In this document: positions 36,875-45,840 of the stretch, piece by piece
Layout: every line of letters starts with the position of its first letter
How positions within the stretch are numbered: the stretch's first letter is position 1
Assembly: GCA_019358895.1 (NCBI GenBank)
Contig: JAHHIG010000006.1
Span: 248,001 to 312,000 of the forward strand
Source of the DNA: Tildeniella nuda ZEHNDER 1965/U140
GTDB taxonomy: Bacteria; Cyanobacteriota; Cyanobacteriia; Leptolyngbyales; Leptolyngbyaceae
Direction: 5' to 3'
DNA length: 64,000 bases
The notes under the pieces: generated by a model
The model's input: the letters and a program-made list of their open reading frames with translations, nothing else
The model's database searches: none
What the model was told of the DNA's origin: nothing
Program-made: the position numbers and the translations under genes

Positions 36875-38443
36875 ATGCACCCCACACCCCACACCCCACA
36901 CCCTACACCCCCTTATCTCCGTCTCGATCGCATCACCAAACGCTTTGGCACCTTTACCGCCAATGACAGCATTAATTTAGAGATTCCAACGGGTGGCATC
37001 CATGCCTTGCTGGGCGAAAACGGTGCAGGCAAGACAACTCTGATGAATATTCTGAGCGGACTGTACCGTCCTGATGCAGGGCAGATTTACCTTAAGGGAA
37101 AGCCTGTCGAAATCACATCGCCCAATGTGGCAATCCAGCAGGGGATTGGCATGATCCATCAGCACTTTATGCTGGTGCCGCAGTTAACCGTCGCTGAAAA
37201 CATTATTTTGGGTACGGGAGCGTCTTTACGGCTTAATCTGCGGCAGAAAGCGCAAGCCATTGCAGCAATGTCAGAGGCATACGGTCTTGCGGTTGACCCC
37301 TTTGCGGTAGTGGGTGATTTGCCCGTAGGCGCACAGCAGCGCGTAGAGATTCTGAAAGCGCTGTACCGTCAGGCGAAATTGCTGATTCTGGATGAGCCAA
37401 CGGCAGTGCTAACGCCACCAGAAATCAAAACGTTTTTTGATGTGTTGCGTCAGTTAGCGGCAACAGACCATACGATTATTTTCATTAGTCACAAGCTGGA
37501 GGAAGTGCTGAGTCTCTGTGATGCTGTGACGGTTTTGCGGCGGGGACAGGTGGTTGCAACCACTACAACCAACGGTGCGACTCGCCAGGATCTGGCAAAG
37601 CTGATGGTCGGGCGAGACGTGCTGTTTCAGTTGGATAAAACTAGTGGCACTCATGCTGAGAGTGCGGTCGATCGCACCGTTCTAGCGATCCATAACCTCC
37701 ATGTCAGTGACGATCGCGCTCTGGCAGCCTTGAAGGGCGTTTCGTTCCAGCTACAGGCAGGCGAAATTCTGGGCGTAGCTGGAGTGGATGGCAACGGTCA
37801 GCGAGAACTGGCAGACGCGATCGCCGGGTTGCGCCCTGCCACTCAAGGCACGATCGCGCTAAACGGCACCGATATTACCCATTGGACAGCCCAACAGCGA
37901 GTCAAACAGCTTAAGTTCGGCTATATTCCCGAAGACCGCCAGAAAATGGGGCTGGTGATGCGCTTTAGCATTGCCCGCAATCTCATCCTCAAAGCCTTCC
38001 AGCGCTTACCCTTTTGTCGTCACTGGCTGCTCCAGCGATCGGCGATCGACGCTCACGCCAACCACGCCATTCAGACCTTTGACATTCGAGCAACCAGCGG
38101 CAAACTACAGCTCAATCAACTGTCGGGCGGCAATCAGCAAAAGGTCGTGTTGGCACGTGAACTTTCAGGCGAACCCGCGTTGATTATCGCCATGCAGCCC
38201 ACACGCGGCTTAGATGTGGGCGCAACCGAGTACGTGCAAAAGGCATTACTAGCCGAACGATCGCGCGGAGCCGCTATTCTCTACATCTCTACAGAACTAG
38301 AAGAAGTCATGGCAATGAGCGATCGCATTGCGGTGCTTTACGAAGGTCAGTTTCTCGCCGTGCTGGATGCTCAAACAGCGACTTCTGCAACCATTGGGTT
38401 ATTGATGGCGGGTGATCGATCGTTACTCAATTCGCTGAACTAG
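36875..38443 (+). CDS. ABC transporter double ATP-binding protein (nucleoside/sugar type)
   Basis: 522 residues with two fused ATPase domains as in RbsA/NupO-like proteins. Domain 1 has Walker A GENGAGKTTLMN, LPVGAQQRVEILKAL and LLILDEPTAVLTPPE. Domain 2 has GVDGNGQRELADAI, signature LSGGNQQKVVLARELS, and the degenerate Walker B IIAMQPTRGLDVGA typical of the family. Energises uptake for a BMP-type binding protein such as the one upstream. The first ~12 residues (MHPTPHTPHPTPP) come from ACACCCC repeats and no ribosome site is visible, so the start is uncertain. Permeases are not adjacent. Confidence 0.9.
   Translation: MHPTPHTPHPTPPYLRLDRITKRFGTFTANDSINLEIPTGGIHALLGENGAGKTTLMNILSGLYRPDAGQIYLKGKPVEITSPNVAIQQGIGMIHQHFMLVPQLTVAENIILGTGASLRLNLRQKAQAIAAMSEAYGLAVDPFAVVGDLPVGAQQRVEILKALYRQAKLLILDEPTAVLTPPEIKTFFDVLRQLAATDHTIIFISHKLEEVLSLCDAVTVLRRGQVVATTTTNGATRQDLAKLMVGRDVLFQLDKTSGTHAESAVDRTVLAIHNLHVSDDRALAALKGVSFQLQAGEILGVAGVDGNGQRELADAIAGLRPATQGTIALNGTDITHWTAQQRVKQLKFGYIPEDRQKMGLVMRFSIARNLILKAFQRLPFCRHWLLQRSAIDAHANHAIQTFDIRATSGKLQLNQLSGGNQQKVVLARELSGEPALIIAMQPTRGLDVGATEYVQKALLAERSRGAAILYISTELEEVMAMSDRIAVLYEGQFLAVLDAQTATSATIGLLMAGDRSLLNSLN
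36878..36912. repeat. ACACCCC heptamers at an ATPase gene start
   Basis: Four to five ACACCCC/ACACCCT units encode the His/Pro/Thr N-terminus of the ABC ATPase as annotated. Confidence 0.8.
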
Positions 38444-38474
38444 ATCCCCGACTTCTTCAAGAAGTCGGGGATCT
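38442..38474. terminator. GATCCCCGACTTCTT palindrome between convergent genes
   Basis: AGATCCCCGACTTCTT (38442-38457) is followed one base later by its exact complement AAGAAGTCGGGGATCT (38459-38474). It overlaps the TAG stop of the ABC ATPase and lies just after glnQ, so it could end transcription from both sides. The same arms recur at 40346-40411. Confidence 0.75.
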
Positions 38475-38497
38475 GAAGTAGTTGATCACTCCAACCG

Positions 38498-39232
38498 CTA
38501 AAGCATCTTTTCGAGGAACTGCTTGGCACGATCGCACTGTGGGTTGGTGAAAAACGTATCGGGGTCTGCGTCTTCGGCTAAGCAACCCTCGTTGAGAAAC
38601 CAGATGCGATCGGCGACTTCACGCGCAAAGCCCATTTCGTGGGTCACGATCGCCATCGTCATCCCCGTTTTTGCCAGCCCTTTCATCACTTCCAGCACTT
38701 CTTGCACCATTTCGGGGTCAAGCGCAGAGGTGGGTTCATCAAACAAAATCACGTCGGGTTGCATTGCCAGGGCACGGGCGATCGCCACGCGTTGCTTTTG
38801 TCCACCCGAAAGCCTGGAGGGATAGACATCTGCTTTCTCTTCCAGCCCCACTTTTTCCAACAGATCCATACCCAGCGTTCTCGCTTCGTCAGAGGAAACC
38901 TTGGATATTTTGGTCGGGGCATAGGTGACATTCTTCAGCACCGTCATGTGTGGAAACAGATGGAAGTGCTGAAACACCATCCCTAAGCTTTGACGCACTT
39001 TAGAGATATTGGTTTTGGGTGCTGTAATCTCTTCGCCCTTAAAGAAAATCTGCCCTTGTGTCGGCGTTTCTAACAGATTCATGCAGCGCAGTAAAGTCGA
39101 TTTGCCGCAGCCCGAAGGACCAATCACCGCCACTACTTCACCTTTACGAATTTCAGTAGAAATGCCTTTTAGCACGTCCAGCTTGCCAAAGGATTTATGC
39201 AATCCCTCAGTTTTAATAATGGTTTCGCTCAT
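38498..39232 (-). CDS. glnQ: Polar amino acid ABC transporter ATP-binding protein
   Basis: 244-residue ATPase of the GlnQ/HisP group with Walker [15 protein letters not shown]-loop [16 protein letters not shown], signature [15 protein letters not shown], Walker [15 protein letters not shown] and switch His in [11 protein letters not shown]. Powers uptake of polar amino acids such as glutamine or glutamate. Last gene of a binding protein-permease-ATPase set read on the minus strand. The substrate cannot be fixed from the sequence. Confidence 0.93.
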   Translation of the reverse strand: MSETIIKTEGLHKSFGKLDVLKGISTEIRKGEVVAVIGPSGCGKSTLLRCMNLLETPTQGQIFFKGEEITAPKTNISKVRQSLGMVFQHFHLFPHMTVLKNVTYAPTKISKVSSDEARTLGMDLLEKVGLEEKADVYPSRLSGGQKQRVAIARALAMQPDVILFDEPTSALDPEMVQEVLEVMKGLAKTGMTMAIVTHEMGFAREVADRIWFLNEGCLAEDADPDTFFTNPQCDRAKQFLEKML

Positions 39233-39311
39233 GGTTTTTAAACTCCTGATCTAAATGGTCTAAGCGTAAATCTGCTACTAGCATGTCGCAACCGCCATTG
39301 GGATTACTGCG

Positions 39312-40214
39312 TCATTCGCTACGCCTTAAGCGCCGTTCGAGCGCACTGGCAGCATAGGTCAGCCCCATGACGAGAATGTAGTAAATGAGTCCAGCAAACA
39401 GCAGCGGCTCAAAGTAGATGTACTTGTTGGCACCCACAATTTGCGCAGCGCGGAGAATTTCTACCACGCCGATCGTGGAAACCAGTGAAGAATCTTTCAG
39501 CAAACTAATGGTTTCGTTGACCAGCGCAGGCAGAATGTTTTTCAACGCTTGCGGCATAATCACATCCCACATCATCAGCCAGTAAGGGATGCCCAGTGAA
39601 AGTGAGGCTTCTGCCTGACCTTTATCCACTGCCTGAATACCTGCTCGAATGGTTTCAGACATATACGCCCCAGAGTTAAGCGTGAAGGTGAGCACACCTG
39701 CCTGATACGGCGTAATGTTATAGCCCGTTAACTGCGGTGTAGCGAAGTAGACCAGCGACAACTGCAACAGCAACGGTGTGCCCCGAAAAATGGTGGTGTA
39801 GAGAAAGGAAAACCATTGCAGCGGCTTCACACCCGAAATTTTGCAGAGGGAGAGCGCCGATCCCCACACTAACCCCAACAACACAGACGAAATGGTGAAA
39901 ATCAGAGTAACGGGGATGCCTGCCAGAATGAAGGGAATATCTGGCGCGATGCGTCCGAAGTCAAGATCCAAGCCGCCTTTACTGGCGGGGGCTTCGGCAG
40001 GTGGGGGAGCGGGTACTTGAGCCACGATCGCCCCCTGATGAGCCTCACCAGTGCGTTCGATCGCAGTGGTAGGGCTTTGCGCGATCGATGGTAGCGGTTG
40101 TGCCACCAGGTAACCCGCAAAGACAATCACCAGAAACGCTTGGAGGGCAACGATCGCCCAGCGCGATCGGGTCAACACAGGAATCACAGCACGTTTGTTG
40201 AAGCGTAGAAACAT
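39312..40214 (-). CDS. glnP: Polar amino acid ABC transporter permease
   Basis: 300 residues. An N-terminal membrane anchor and a Pro/Ala-rich loop (residues ~50-95, PAPPPAEAPASKGG) precede the HisM-type permease domain with five helices. The EAA loop reads ASLSLGIPYWLMMWDVIMPQALKNILPALVNE across its length, here given in outline as EASLSLGIPY…MPQALKNILPAL. Forms the channel with itself or a second permease; only one permease gene is present, so a homodimer is likely. Middle gene of the H-P-Q set, 80 bp before glnQ. Confidence 0.9.
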   Translation of the reverse strand: MFLRFNKRAVIPVLTRSRWAIVALQAFLVIVFAGYLVAQPLPSIAQSPTTAIERTGEAHQGAIVAQVPAPPPAEAPASKGGLDLDFGRIAPDIPFILAGIPVTLIFTISSVLLGLVWGSALSLCKISGVKPLQWFSFLYTTIFRGTPLLLQLSLVYFATPQLTGYNITPYQAGVLTFTLNSGAYMSETIRAGIQAVDKGQAEASLSLGIPYWLMMWDVIMPQALKNILPALVNETISLLKDSSLVSTIGVVEILRAAQIVGANKYIYFEPLLFAGLIYYILVMGLTYAASALERRLRRSE

Positions 40215-40345
40215 AAAGCGCCTTCTAATGCAGCGGGCAACAGGGTAGGGACATTACCTGTAACGTCCCTACTACGGAAGAAACGAAGAGATTTGAACCA
40301 ATCGCTCAAAAATGCTTGTCAGACTACTAGGTAGGACTCACGCAA

Positions 40346-40411
40346 AGATCCCCGACTTCTATAGAAAGGTGATGCAGAGAGCGCCAGACTCCTGCCAGAA
40401 GTCGGGGATCT
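40346..40411. repeat. GATCCCCGACTTCT inverted repeat between glnH and glnP
   Basis: Arms AGATCCCCGACTTCT (40346-40360) and AGAAGTCGGGGATCT (40397-40411), 15 bp perfect, around a 36-base loop. Same family as 38442-38474. In the mRNA it would fold between the binding-protein and permease genes and could lower downstream expression or protect the glnH message (inference). Confidence 0.75.
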
Positions 40412-40430
40412 AAACCTTGTGTAAGTGCCG

Positions 40431-41306
40431 TTAGGGTGACTTACTGGGTGATGGTGACATTGCCCCAGAAGGCGATGGTGAGCCAGAGGGCGAGGCAGCA
40501 GGGGATGGGGGCGCACTGGTCGCAAACCACTTTGCCGCGAGGGTTTTGATTTCGCCGCTTGCCTTCATTTTTTCTAGTGCCTTGTTGAAATCGGCGACCA
40601 GTGGTGACCCTTTAGGAAAGGCGATCGCAGAGCCAGACGGACCTTCAGGCGGGATGACGTTGAAAACCAGATCGGTGCTGGAATCGGTAAAACCTTTGGC
40701 AACGGTATCTTCCACGATCGCGGCATCAATGCGGCTGGATTTAATTTCCTGGATGATATCTGGCACTTTGTTGAGCTGCTTGACCTTCATCCCCGGCACT
40801 TTTGCAGCAATTTTCTTCGCATCGCCTTCTTGAATCGAGCCTAGCTGTACGCCCACCGTTTTGCCTGCCAGATCTTTCGTCGTTTTCAAATTGCTTGCCT
40901 TGGGCGCGATGATCGTGTTCTTGGCATCGTAGTAGATGGTCGAGAAGTCAACGTTCTTCTGACGTTCGGGCGTGGGGGTCATCCCTGCCATTACAAAGTC
41001 AGCCCGCTTTGCCTGAAGTGCAGGCACCAAACCGTTAAAGTCCGATTCGTTAATTTTGAGTTCGTAGCCCAATTCACTGGCAATTTTGTTAGCAATATCC
41101 ACGTCGAAACCCACAATCTTACGTTCACCACCGCCAGTGTCGTAGTACTCGTAAGGTGGATAGTCGGGCGATGTCACCATTGTCAGCACTTTTTTGCCGC
41201 TGCTTGAGGTGGTGTTTTGCCCCGGCTGGGGTGGTTCGCAGCTTGCCAGCGCACTGACAGCCACGATCGTAGTCAAGGACAATGTTAAAAGCGATCGACG
41301 TTTCAT
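40431..41306 (-). CDS. glnH: Polar amino acid ABC substrate-binding lipoprotein
   Basis: 291 residues: signal peptide and lipobox (TIVAVSALASC), then a bacterial SBP family 3 domain: MVTSPDYPPYEYYD, IVGFDVDIANKIASELG, FNGLVPALQAKRADFVMAGMT and VQLGSIQEGDAKKIA as landmarks. It ends with a Ser/Pro/Ala-rich tail (SPSGSPSPSGAMSPSPSK) unusual for the family. First gene of the H-P-Q set. The ATG at 41306 is preferred over a TTG one codon earlier. Confidence 0.92.
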   Translation of the reverse strand: MKRRSLLTLSLTTIVAVSALASCEPPQPGQNTTSSSGKKVLTMVTSPDYPPYEYYDTGGGERKIVGFDVDIANKIASELGYELKINESDFNGLVPALQAKRADFVMAGMTPTPERQKNVDFSTIYYDAKNTIIAPKASNLKTTKDLAGKTVGVQLGSIQEGDAKKIAAKVPGMKVKQLNKVPDIIQEIKSSRIDAAIVEDTVAKGFTDSSTDLVFNVIPPEGPSGSAIAFPKGSPLVADFNKALEKMKASGEIKTLAAKWFATSAPPSPAASPSGSPSPSGAMSPSPSKSP

Positions 41307-41466
41307 CAAACTTAGTTCCTTGTCAATGGGGCGTTGAGGTTAACGGTCTGTAATCAGGCAAATTTCACACGATCGGTACACGTTGCAAAGCCCCTGGCAC
41401 AATTCTTAGCGTCACAAATTGCCTCAGCCAAGCTTTCGACCTGGAGCGATCGCGTTACAAGCAACG

Positions 41467-43215
41467 TTAGAACACAAAGGTGGTACGAATCACGCCCACC
41501 ACAGCATCAGGATTGCGATCGTCGTGGTTAGGAGCCGTAAGCCAGATGACACCGGGCGTAATCGAGATGTTGTCTGTCAACTGGTAGCGATAGAACACTT
41601 CGATGTGGTAGCCCGTATCTCGATCGTCGCGTTGCCCCGCTGGCAGCCCGATCGCGCTGGCAACCGCTGCATTGCTGGTGCCTGTCAGCTTTGGCTGCAT
41701 CCCAAACACAATGCCGCCCAGATTGCCTTTTTTACCCAAATCGGGGAAGGCTAAATTGACGGCAAAGTTCCAGATATCAGCATCGCCTCTGCTGCCCGCG
41801 CCTAATGTTCGCGCCTGTGTAAGACCGACCCAGCCGCCCAGTTCAAACCAACTGGTAATGCGGTAATCCAGCTCAATGCTGTAGCCATTGCCCACCACGG
41901 GACCCGCGCCCAGTATCTTTGCCGCATTACTGCCAGCGAGCGTATCGACCCCAAACTGTGGCGAGTAAGAGTTGATGTAGAAAAAGCCCAGCTTGAAGGT
42001 GCCGGAGTAAACAATGAGATGGGCAAAGGCGCTGTACCCGCTGTTAAACACGCCAAGCTGAGGATTATTGGGACTGTCGCCCTCGCCCTGGTAGCCAAAA
42101 TCTAGTTGAAAATTGGGGCTGATCGCGTAGTTAACGGCAACGCCTGCCTGGTTGCCGATCGGAAACCAGACAGGGTTAATCTGCGCGAAGTTAGACGGCG
42201 AACCCGTTGCCTGATCGTTAAACGGCGTGATGGGATCAGTGACGATCGACGGGTCGATCGTGTTGGCATCTAAAAAGACCGTTAACTTATCGCCGATGGG
42301 AAACCGATACTGGAGTCGGTTCAGCGTCACATTGCTATTGGAACCAGTGCTAGTAGCCAGAAAGCGCGTTTCATCTGACAAATCGCTGGTGGCTCGACCC
42401 ACAGGCGACACACCAAAGTCACTACCAATGTCAAACTTCCGTAGATTGGTCGCTTGCAAACGCGTACGCAGGCGATCTTTACCTGTAAAACTGGTGTCGA
42501 AATCAAGGCGCAAACGGAACCCAATGTCGGTATTGTTACGTGCGCTCGTCCGCTCACCAAAGGCATTTGCAAGATACGTAATCAGCTCTGTACCGAGCTT
42601 AGTGGTGGTTGAAAACTGCTGCTTTTCCAGCGTGGCGGCACGTGCTTCTAACGCACCAACGCGACCGCGCAGAGTGGCAAGCTCAGCGGCGAACTCTTCC
42701 TGTAGTTTTTGCAGCGCCAGCAGGTCTTCTTTTTTGACTAGATCGGCAGTGCCAGCGGCAATCAGTTCATTAATGCGATCCATACAGGCGTTCAAACCCG
42801 CTGCAAACTCATAGCGCGTTAGGGCACGGTTGCCGCGATAGGTTTTGTCGGGATAGCCCACAATGCAGCCGTAGCGCTCAACCAGCGATTGCAATGCTTG
42901 AAATGCCCAGTCGGTAGGCTTTACATCTGTGAGCTGAGAAACAGACGTGACTTGATCTACCTCGGCGATCGCTTCATCTGCCTCTGACAGCGCTGTCACT
43001 TGCTCCAGCGATCGCGCCTGACTTGACGGCTTCGCAACTTCACCCACCAGCACTGACGACTGCAAATCCAGTTTTGCTGTATTTTGAGTAGCTGCATTAG
43101 AACCGATCGTACCCTCTGGCGGTTTAACATCAGCTAATGCCGCTTGCTCAAGCAGCAAGCCACCACCCGCAAGCGCGATCGTTGCGCTCAGGGCACTCCC
43201 AAAAAGCTTCTTCAT
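41467..43215 (-). CDS. SLH-OprB type porin (iron-uptake porin family) 1
   Basis: 582 residues: signal peptide, a single SLH domain (VTSVSQLTDVKPTDWAFQA … RALTRYEFAAGLNACMD), a coiled coil (EEFAAELATLRGRVGALEAR) and a C-terminal OprB-like beta-barrel ending in F. Such proteins are the main outer-membrane porins of cyanobacteria; the SLH domain grips peptidoglycan-linked polysaccharide and some members are linked to iron uptake. The SLH/coiled-coil part is almost identical in protein to the porin at 54.2-56.2 kb. The ATG at 43215 is chosen over a GTG 12 bases upstream. Confidence 0.92.
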   Translation of the reverse strand: MKKLFGSALSATIALAGGGLLLEQAALADVKPPEGTIGSNAATQNTAKLDLQSSVLVGEVAKPSSQARSLEQVTALSEADEAIAEVDQVTSVSQLTDVKPTDWAFQALQSLVERYGCIVGYPDKTYRGNRALTRYEFAAGLNACMDRINELIAAGTADLVKKEDLLALQKLQEEFAAELATLRGRVGALEARAATLEKQQFSTTTKLGTELITYLANAFGERTSARNNTDIGFRLRLDFDTSFTGKDRLRTRLQATNLRKFDIGSDFGVSPVGRATSDLSDETRFLATSTGSNSNVTLNRLQYRFPIGDKLTVFLDANTIDPSIVTDPITPFNDQATGSPSNFAQINPVWFPIGNQAGVAVNYAISPNFQLDFGYQGEGDSPNNPQLGVFNSGYSAFAHLIVYSGTFKLGFFYINSYSPQFGVDTLAGSNAAKILGAGPVVGNGYSIELDYRITSWFELGGWVGLTQARTLGAGSRGDADIWNFAVNLAFPDLGKKGNLGGIVFGMQPKLTGTSNAAVASAIGLPAGQRDDRDTGYHIEVFYRYQLTDNISITPGVIWLTAPNHDDRNPDAVVGVIRTTFVF

Positions 43216-43262
43216 ATTTTGTCTCACTCACACCACGAAAATAGTTGGCAAACACCACTGAC

Positions 43263-43316
43263 CTTGAGCTTGCTGATGACCTTAAGCTTGCTGATGACTG
43301 TAAGCTGGCTGATAAT
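43263..43316. repeat. 18-bp tandem repeat upstream of porin 1
   Basis: Three units of roughly CTTAAGCTTGCTGATGAC, the last diverged. Located ~50-100 bp upstream of the porin start, in promoter or leader space. Confidence 0.75.
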
Positions 43317-43420
43317 GAGCAGGAAAGCAATCGACAATGTGGCTCAATCGTGCTCCGAGAGGCTTTGTCACATTGCGCTGGCTCTTGATTAAACACATAG
43401 ATTCGATCGCTGGACATCCT

Positions 43421-43514
43421 GCGATGTGCGACTTTCCTAAAACCCCGAAAAGTCCGAAAGCCCTTTTCCCCAGGGAGAAGGGTGGGGATGAGGGCAAATT
43501 TAGTTGCACATCGC
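43421..43514. mobile_element. MITE-like element with GCGATGTGC ends
   Basis: Starts GCGATGTGCGACT and ends with AGTTGCACATCGC, 12 of 13 matching as inverted ends. The centre holds CCCTTTTCCCC…GGGGATGAGGGC related to the block in 32297-32440. Confidence 0.55.
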
Positions 43515-43673
43515 GTTAGTTTCTGCGATCGATGACCATTTAAAGTGGCGCGACTTGCCGAAGGAACCAAGCCTAAGCAAATTTGACACCAGAACCGAGA
43601 ACCCTATGATTAAAAAGCTTGCACCCCAAGAGATTCTGTTAGATTTGATCACTTTTCAGCGAAATCACGACTC

Positions 43674-45218
43674 ATGACTGATGCTTTTCTTCCTGCTCTC
43701 ATTCAGCAGATGCTAGAACCAACGTTCTATCCTCATCCTGTCAATGAGCCGATTCAGTGCATTCAAACTCATATTTCTTATGTTCTCTTAACAGGCGACT
43801 ATGCCTACAAAGTGAAGAAGCCGATGAACTTTGGGTTTCTTGATTTCTCAACGCTAGAAAAACGACACCATTTCTGTGATGAAGAACTGCGATTGAATCA
43901 GCGCGGTGCCGCAGAACTGTATTTGTCAGTTCTCCCCATCATCCAGACCGGAGAGCGCTTTCAGCTAGATGGCACAGGCGATGCGATCGAGTACACCGTC
44001 AAGATGCAGCAGTTTCCCCAATCGAGTTTGTTTACAGAACTGTTCGATCGGGGCGAGCTAACTGCGTCGCTACTGGAGCAGTTGGCACAGGTGCTGGCAG
44101 ACTTTCATGCCCGTGGCGCAACCAGTGACTACATTCGCAGTTTTGGTACAGTCGAAAACATTCGAGCCGCGATCGACGAAAACTACGAGCAAACCATTCA
44201 ATACGTCGGTGGACCGCAAACCCAACAGCAGTTTGACGAAACGCGCCAATACACCGATCGCCTCTTTACCGAGCAACAGGCACTCTTTGACAGCCGCGTG
44301 AAGCACAACTGGATTCGTGAATGCCACGGCGACGTGCACCTGCGAAATATTGCCTTCTGGCACGACAAGATCTTGCTGTTTGACTGCATCGAGTTCAACG
44401 AGCCGTTTCGATTTGTGGATGTCATGTTCGACATCGCTTACATCATCATGGATCTGGATGCGCGCGATCGGCGTGACCTCAGCAACCTGTTCCTCAATGC
44501 GTATCTTGAACAAACCGGAGACTGGGAAGGCTTACAGGTATTGCCGCTCTACCTCAGCCGTCAGTCCTATGTGCGGGCAAAAGTCACCTCCTTTTTGTTA
44601 AGCGATCCATCCGTTCCTGAAGCCACCAAGCAAGAGGCATCTGCCACTGCTGCCCGCTATTACCGTCTGGCGTGGGAGTATACCCAACCGCAGCAGGGAC
44701 GCTTAATTTTGATGGCAGGCTTATCTGGCTCTGGTAAAAGCACCGTTGCCCGCCAACTTGCCCAACAATTGGGAGGTATCCAACTCCGATCGGACGCTGT
44801 ACGCAAGCATTTAGCAGGCATTCCTTTAGATTCGCACGGGAATAATGACCTCTACACGCCTGAGATGACTCAGAAAACCTACGATCGCCTCCTGCATCTC
44901 GGCATCACCTTAGCAACGCAAGGCTACACCGTCATTTTGGATGCCAAGTACGATCGTCAAGCACTCAGGGAGGCGGCGATCGCGCAAGCACAAGCGCATC
45001 ACCTACCCCTGCAAATTCTCCACTGCATGGCACCCTTACCTGTTCTACAAGAACGCCTGCATCAACGCCGTGACGATATTTCTGATGCTACGGCTGACCT
45101 GCTTTCACAACAGCACATGGATGCTTTTGGGGAAGCTGAGCAAGCGTATGTTACCGCGTTAGACACAACACAAGACTTGGCAGCACAATTAGAGAAGGTA
45201 ACGGCTAAAAGGGAGTGA
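43674..45218 (+). CDS. Bifunctional APH-like kinase / P-loop ATPase (COG2187-COG0645 type)
   Basis: 514 residues. The N-terminal ~340 residues resemble aminoglycoside phosphotransferase-like kinases, with the catalytic loop ECHGDVHLRNI and LLFDCIEFNEPFRFVDVMFD-type metal region. The C-terminal ~170 residues form a small P-loop kinase: LMAGLSGSGKSTVARQLA, with DAKYDRQALREAA and HQRRDDISDA downstream. The family is common in bacteria and its substrate is unknown; real antibiotic resistance is not implied. Divergent from porin 1. Confidence 0.85.
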   Translation: MTDAFLPALIQQMLEPTFYPHPVNEPIQCIQTHISYVLLTGDYAYKVKKPMNFGFLDFSTLEKRHHFCDEELRLNQRGAAELYLSVLPIIQTGERFQLDGTGDAIEYTVKMQQFPQSSLFTELFDRGELTASLLEQLAQVLADFHARGATSDYIRSFGTVENIRAAIDENYEQTIQYVGGPQTQQQFDETRQYTDRLFTEQQALFDSRVKHNWIRECHGDVHLRNIAFWHDKILLFDCIEFNEPFRFVDVMFDIAYIIMDLDARDRRDLSNLFLNAYLEQTGDWEGLQVLPLYLSRQSYVRAKVTSFLLSDPSVPEATKQEASATAARYYRLAWEYTQPQQGRLILMAGLSGSGKSTVARQLAQQLGGIQLRSDAVRKHLAGIPLDSHGNNDLYTPEMTQKTYDRLLHLGITLATQGYTVILDAKYDRQALREAAIAQAQAHHLPLQILHCMAPLPVLQERLHQRRDDISDATADLLSQQHMDAFGEAEQAYVTALDTTQDLAAQLEKVTAKRE

Positions 45219-45310
45219 AAAGGCTGAGGAAACTGGGAAGGTAAGGAGCCAGCATTAACTCAACCCTCTCACTCCTCACTCCTCACTCCTTACCTCTCAG
45301 CCCCTACGCA

Positions 45311-45667
45311 ATGTCCAAAAAGCCAGATGTCAACGTCGGTTTAGCTACGGGTGTGAAGTACTGGCTAGTCTTCATGCTTGGTTTCGCTGTGCTGGGTTAT
45401 GGTCCCCTGCTGAGTATTTCTTTTGGGGCGATCGGTGGCATTGCCAGCGGGACGATTGCAGCATGGCTCAAGCCCAAAGATGAATATGAGCCAACGAAGG
45501 CAGAGCAGCAGGCAAAAGAGGAAGCAGAAGAAGGAAAAGAGGAGCCATCAGTCACCGAACCAACACGACGAGCTAGATTTCGTAAGCACGGTACTCCAGC
45601 TACACGCCGACAGCATCAATCACGCGGTCGCAAGCACTTTGGCTGGTTGTTTCGCAGAAAAATTTAG
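45311..45667 (+). CDS. Small membrane protein with basic tail, unknown function
   Basis: 118 residues: two close hydrophobic helices (YWLVFMLGFAVLGYGPLL, IGGIASGTIAAWL), then a charged Lys/Glu-rich segment (EYEPTKAEQQAKEEAEEGKEE) and a basic Arg/His tail. Probably an inner-membrane protein with a cytosolic tail. No family recognised. Follows the kinase-like gene after a CACTCCT repeat. Confidence 0.6.
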   Translation: MSKKPDVNVGLATGVKYWLVFMLGFAVLGYGPLLSISFGAIGGIASGTIAAWLKPKDEYEPTKAEQQAKEEAEEGKEEPSVTEPTRRARFRKHGTPATRRQHQSRGRKHFGWLFRRKI

Positions 45668-45698
45668 TGCCTGTAAAGAAATAAGGGCAAGCTCTTGA

Positions 45699-45786
<88 letters not shown>

Positions 45787-45840
45787 GCAAAAGTGCGCGG
45801 CTATTTGAAATAAGCTTTTGATCCTGGAACGCAAAACATT

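Larger units (their letters stand above)
43228..43673. other. Divergent gap with repeats
   Basis: Between the porin and the kinase-like gene. Contains an 18-bp tandem repeat and a MITE-like element (separate entries). A 23-codon frame at 43604-43675 overlaps the next start by ATGA, but I cannot support it as a gene. Confidence 0.5.

Noticed and set aside
43604..43675. 23-codon ORF overlapping the next gene by ATGA
   Set aside because: Too short, no clear ribosome site, and no recognisable sequence; the overlap alone is not enough.
43674..45218. Aminoglycoside resistance gene
   Set aside because: The APH-like half belongs to a widespread bifunctional family fused to a P-loop kinase, with no evidence for antibiotic modification.
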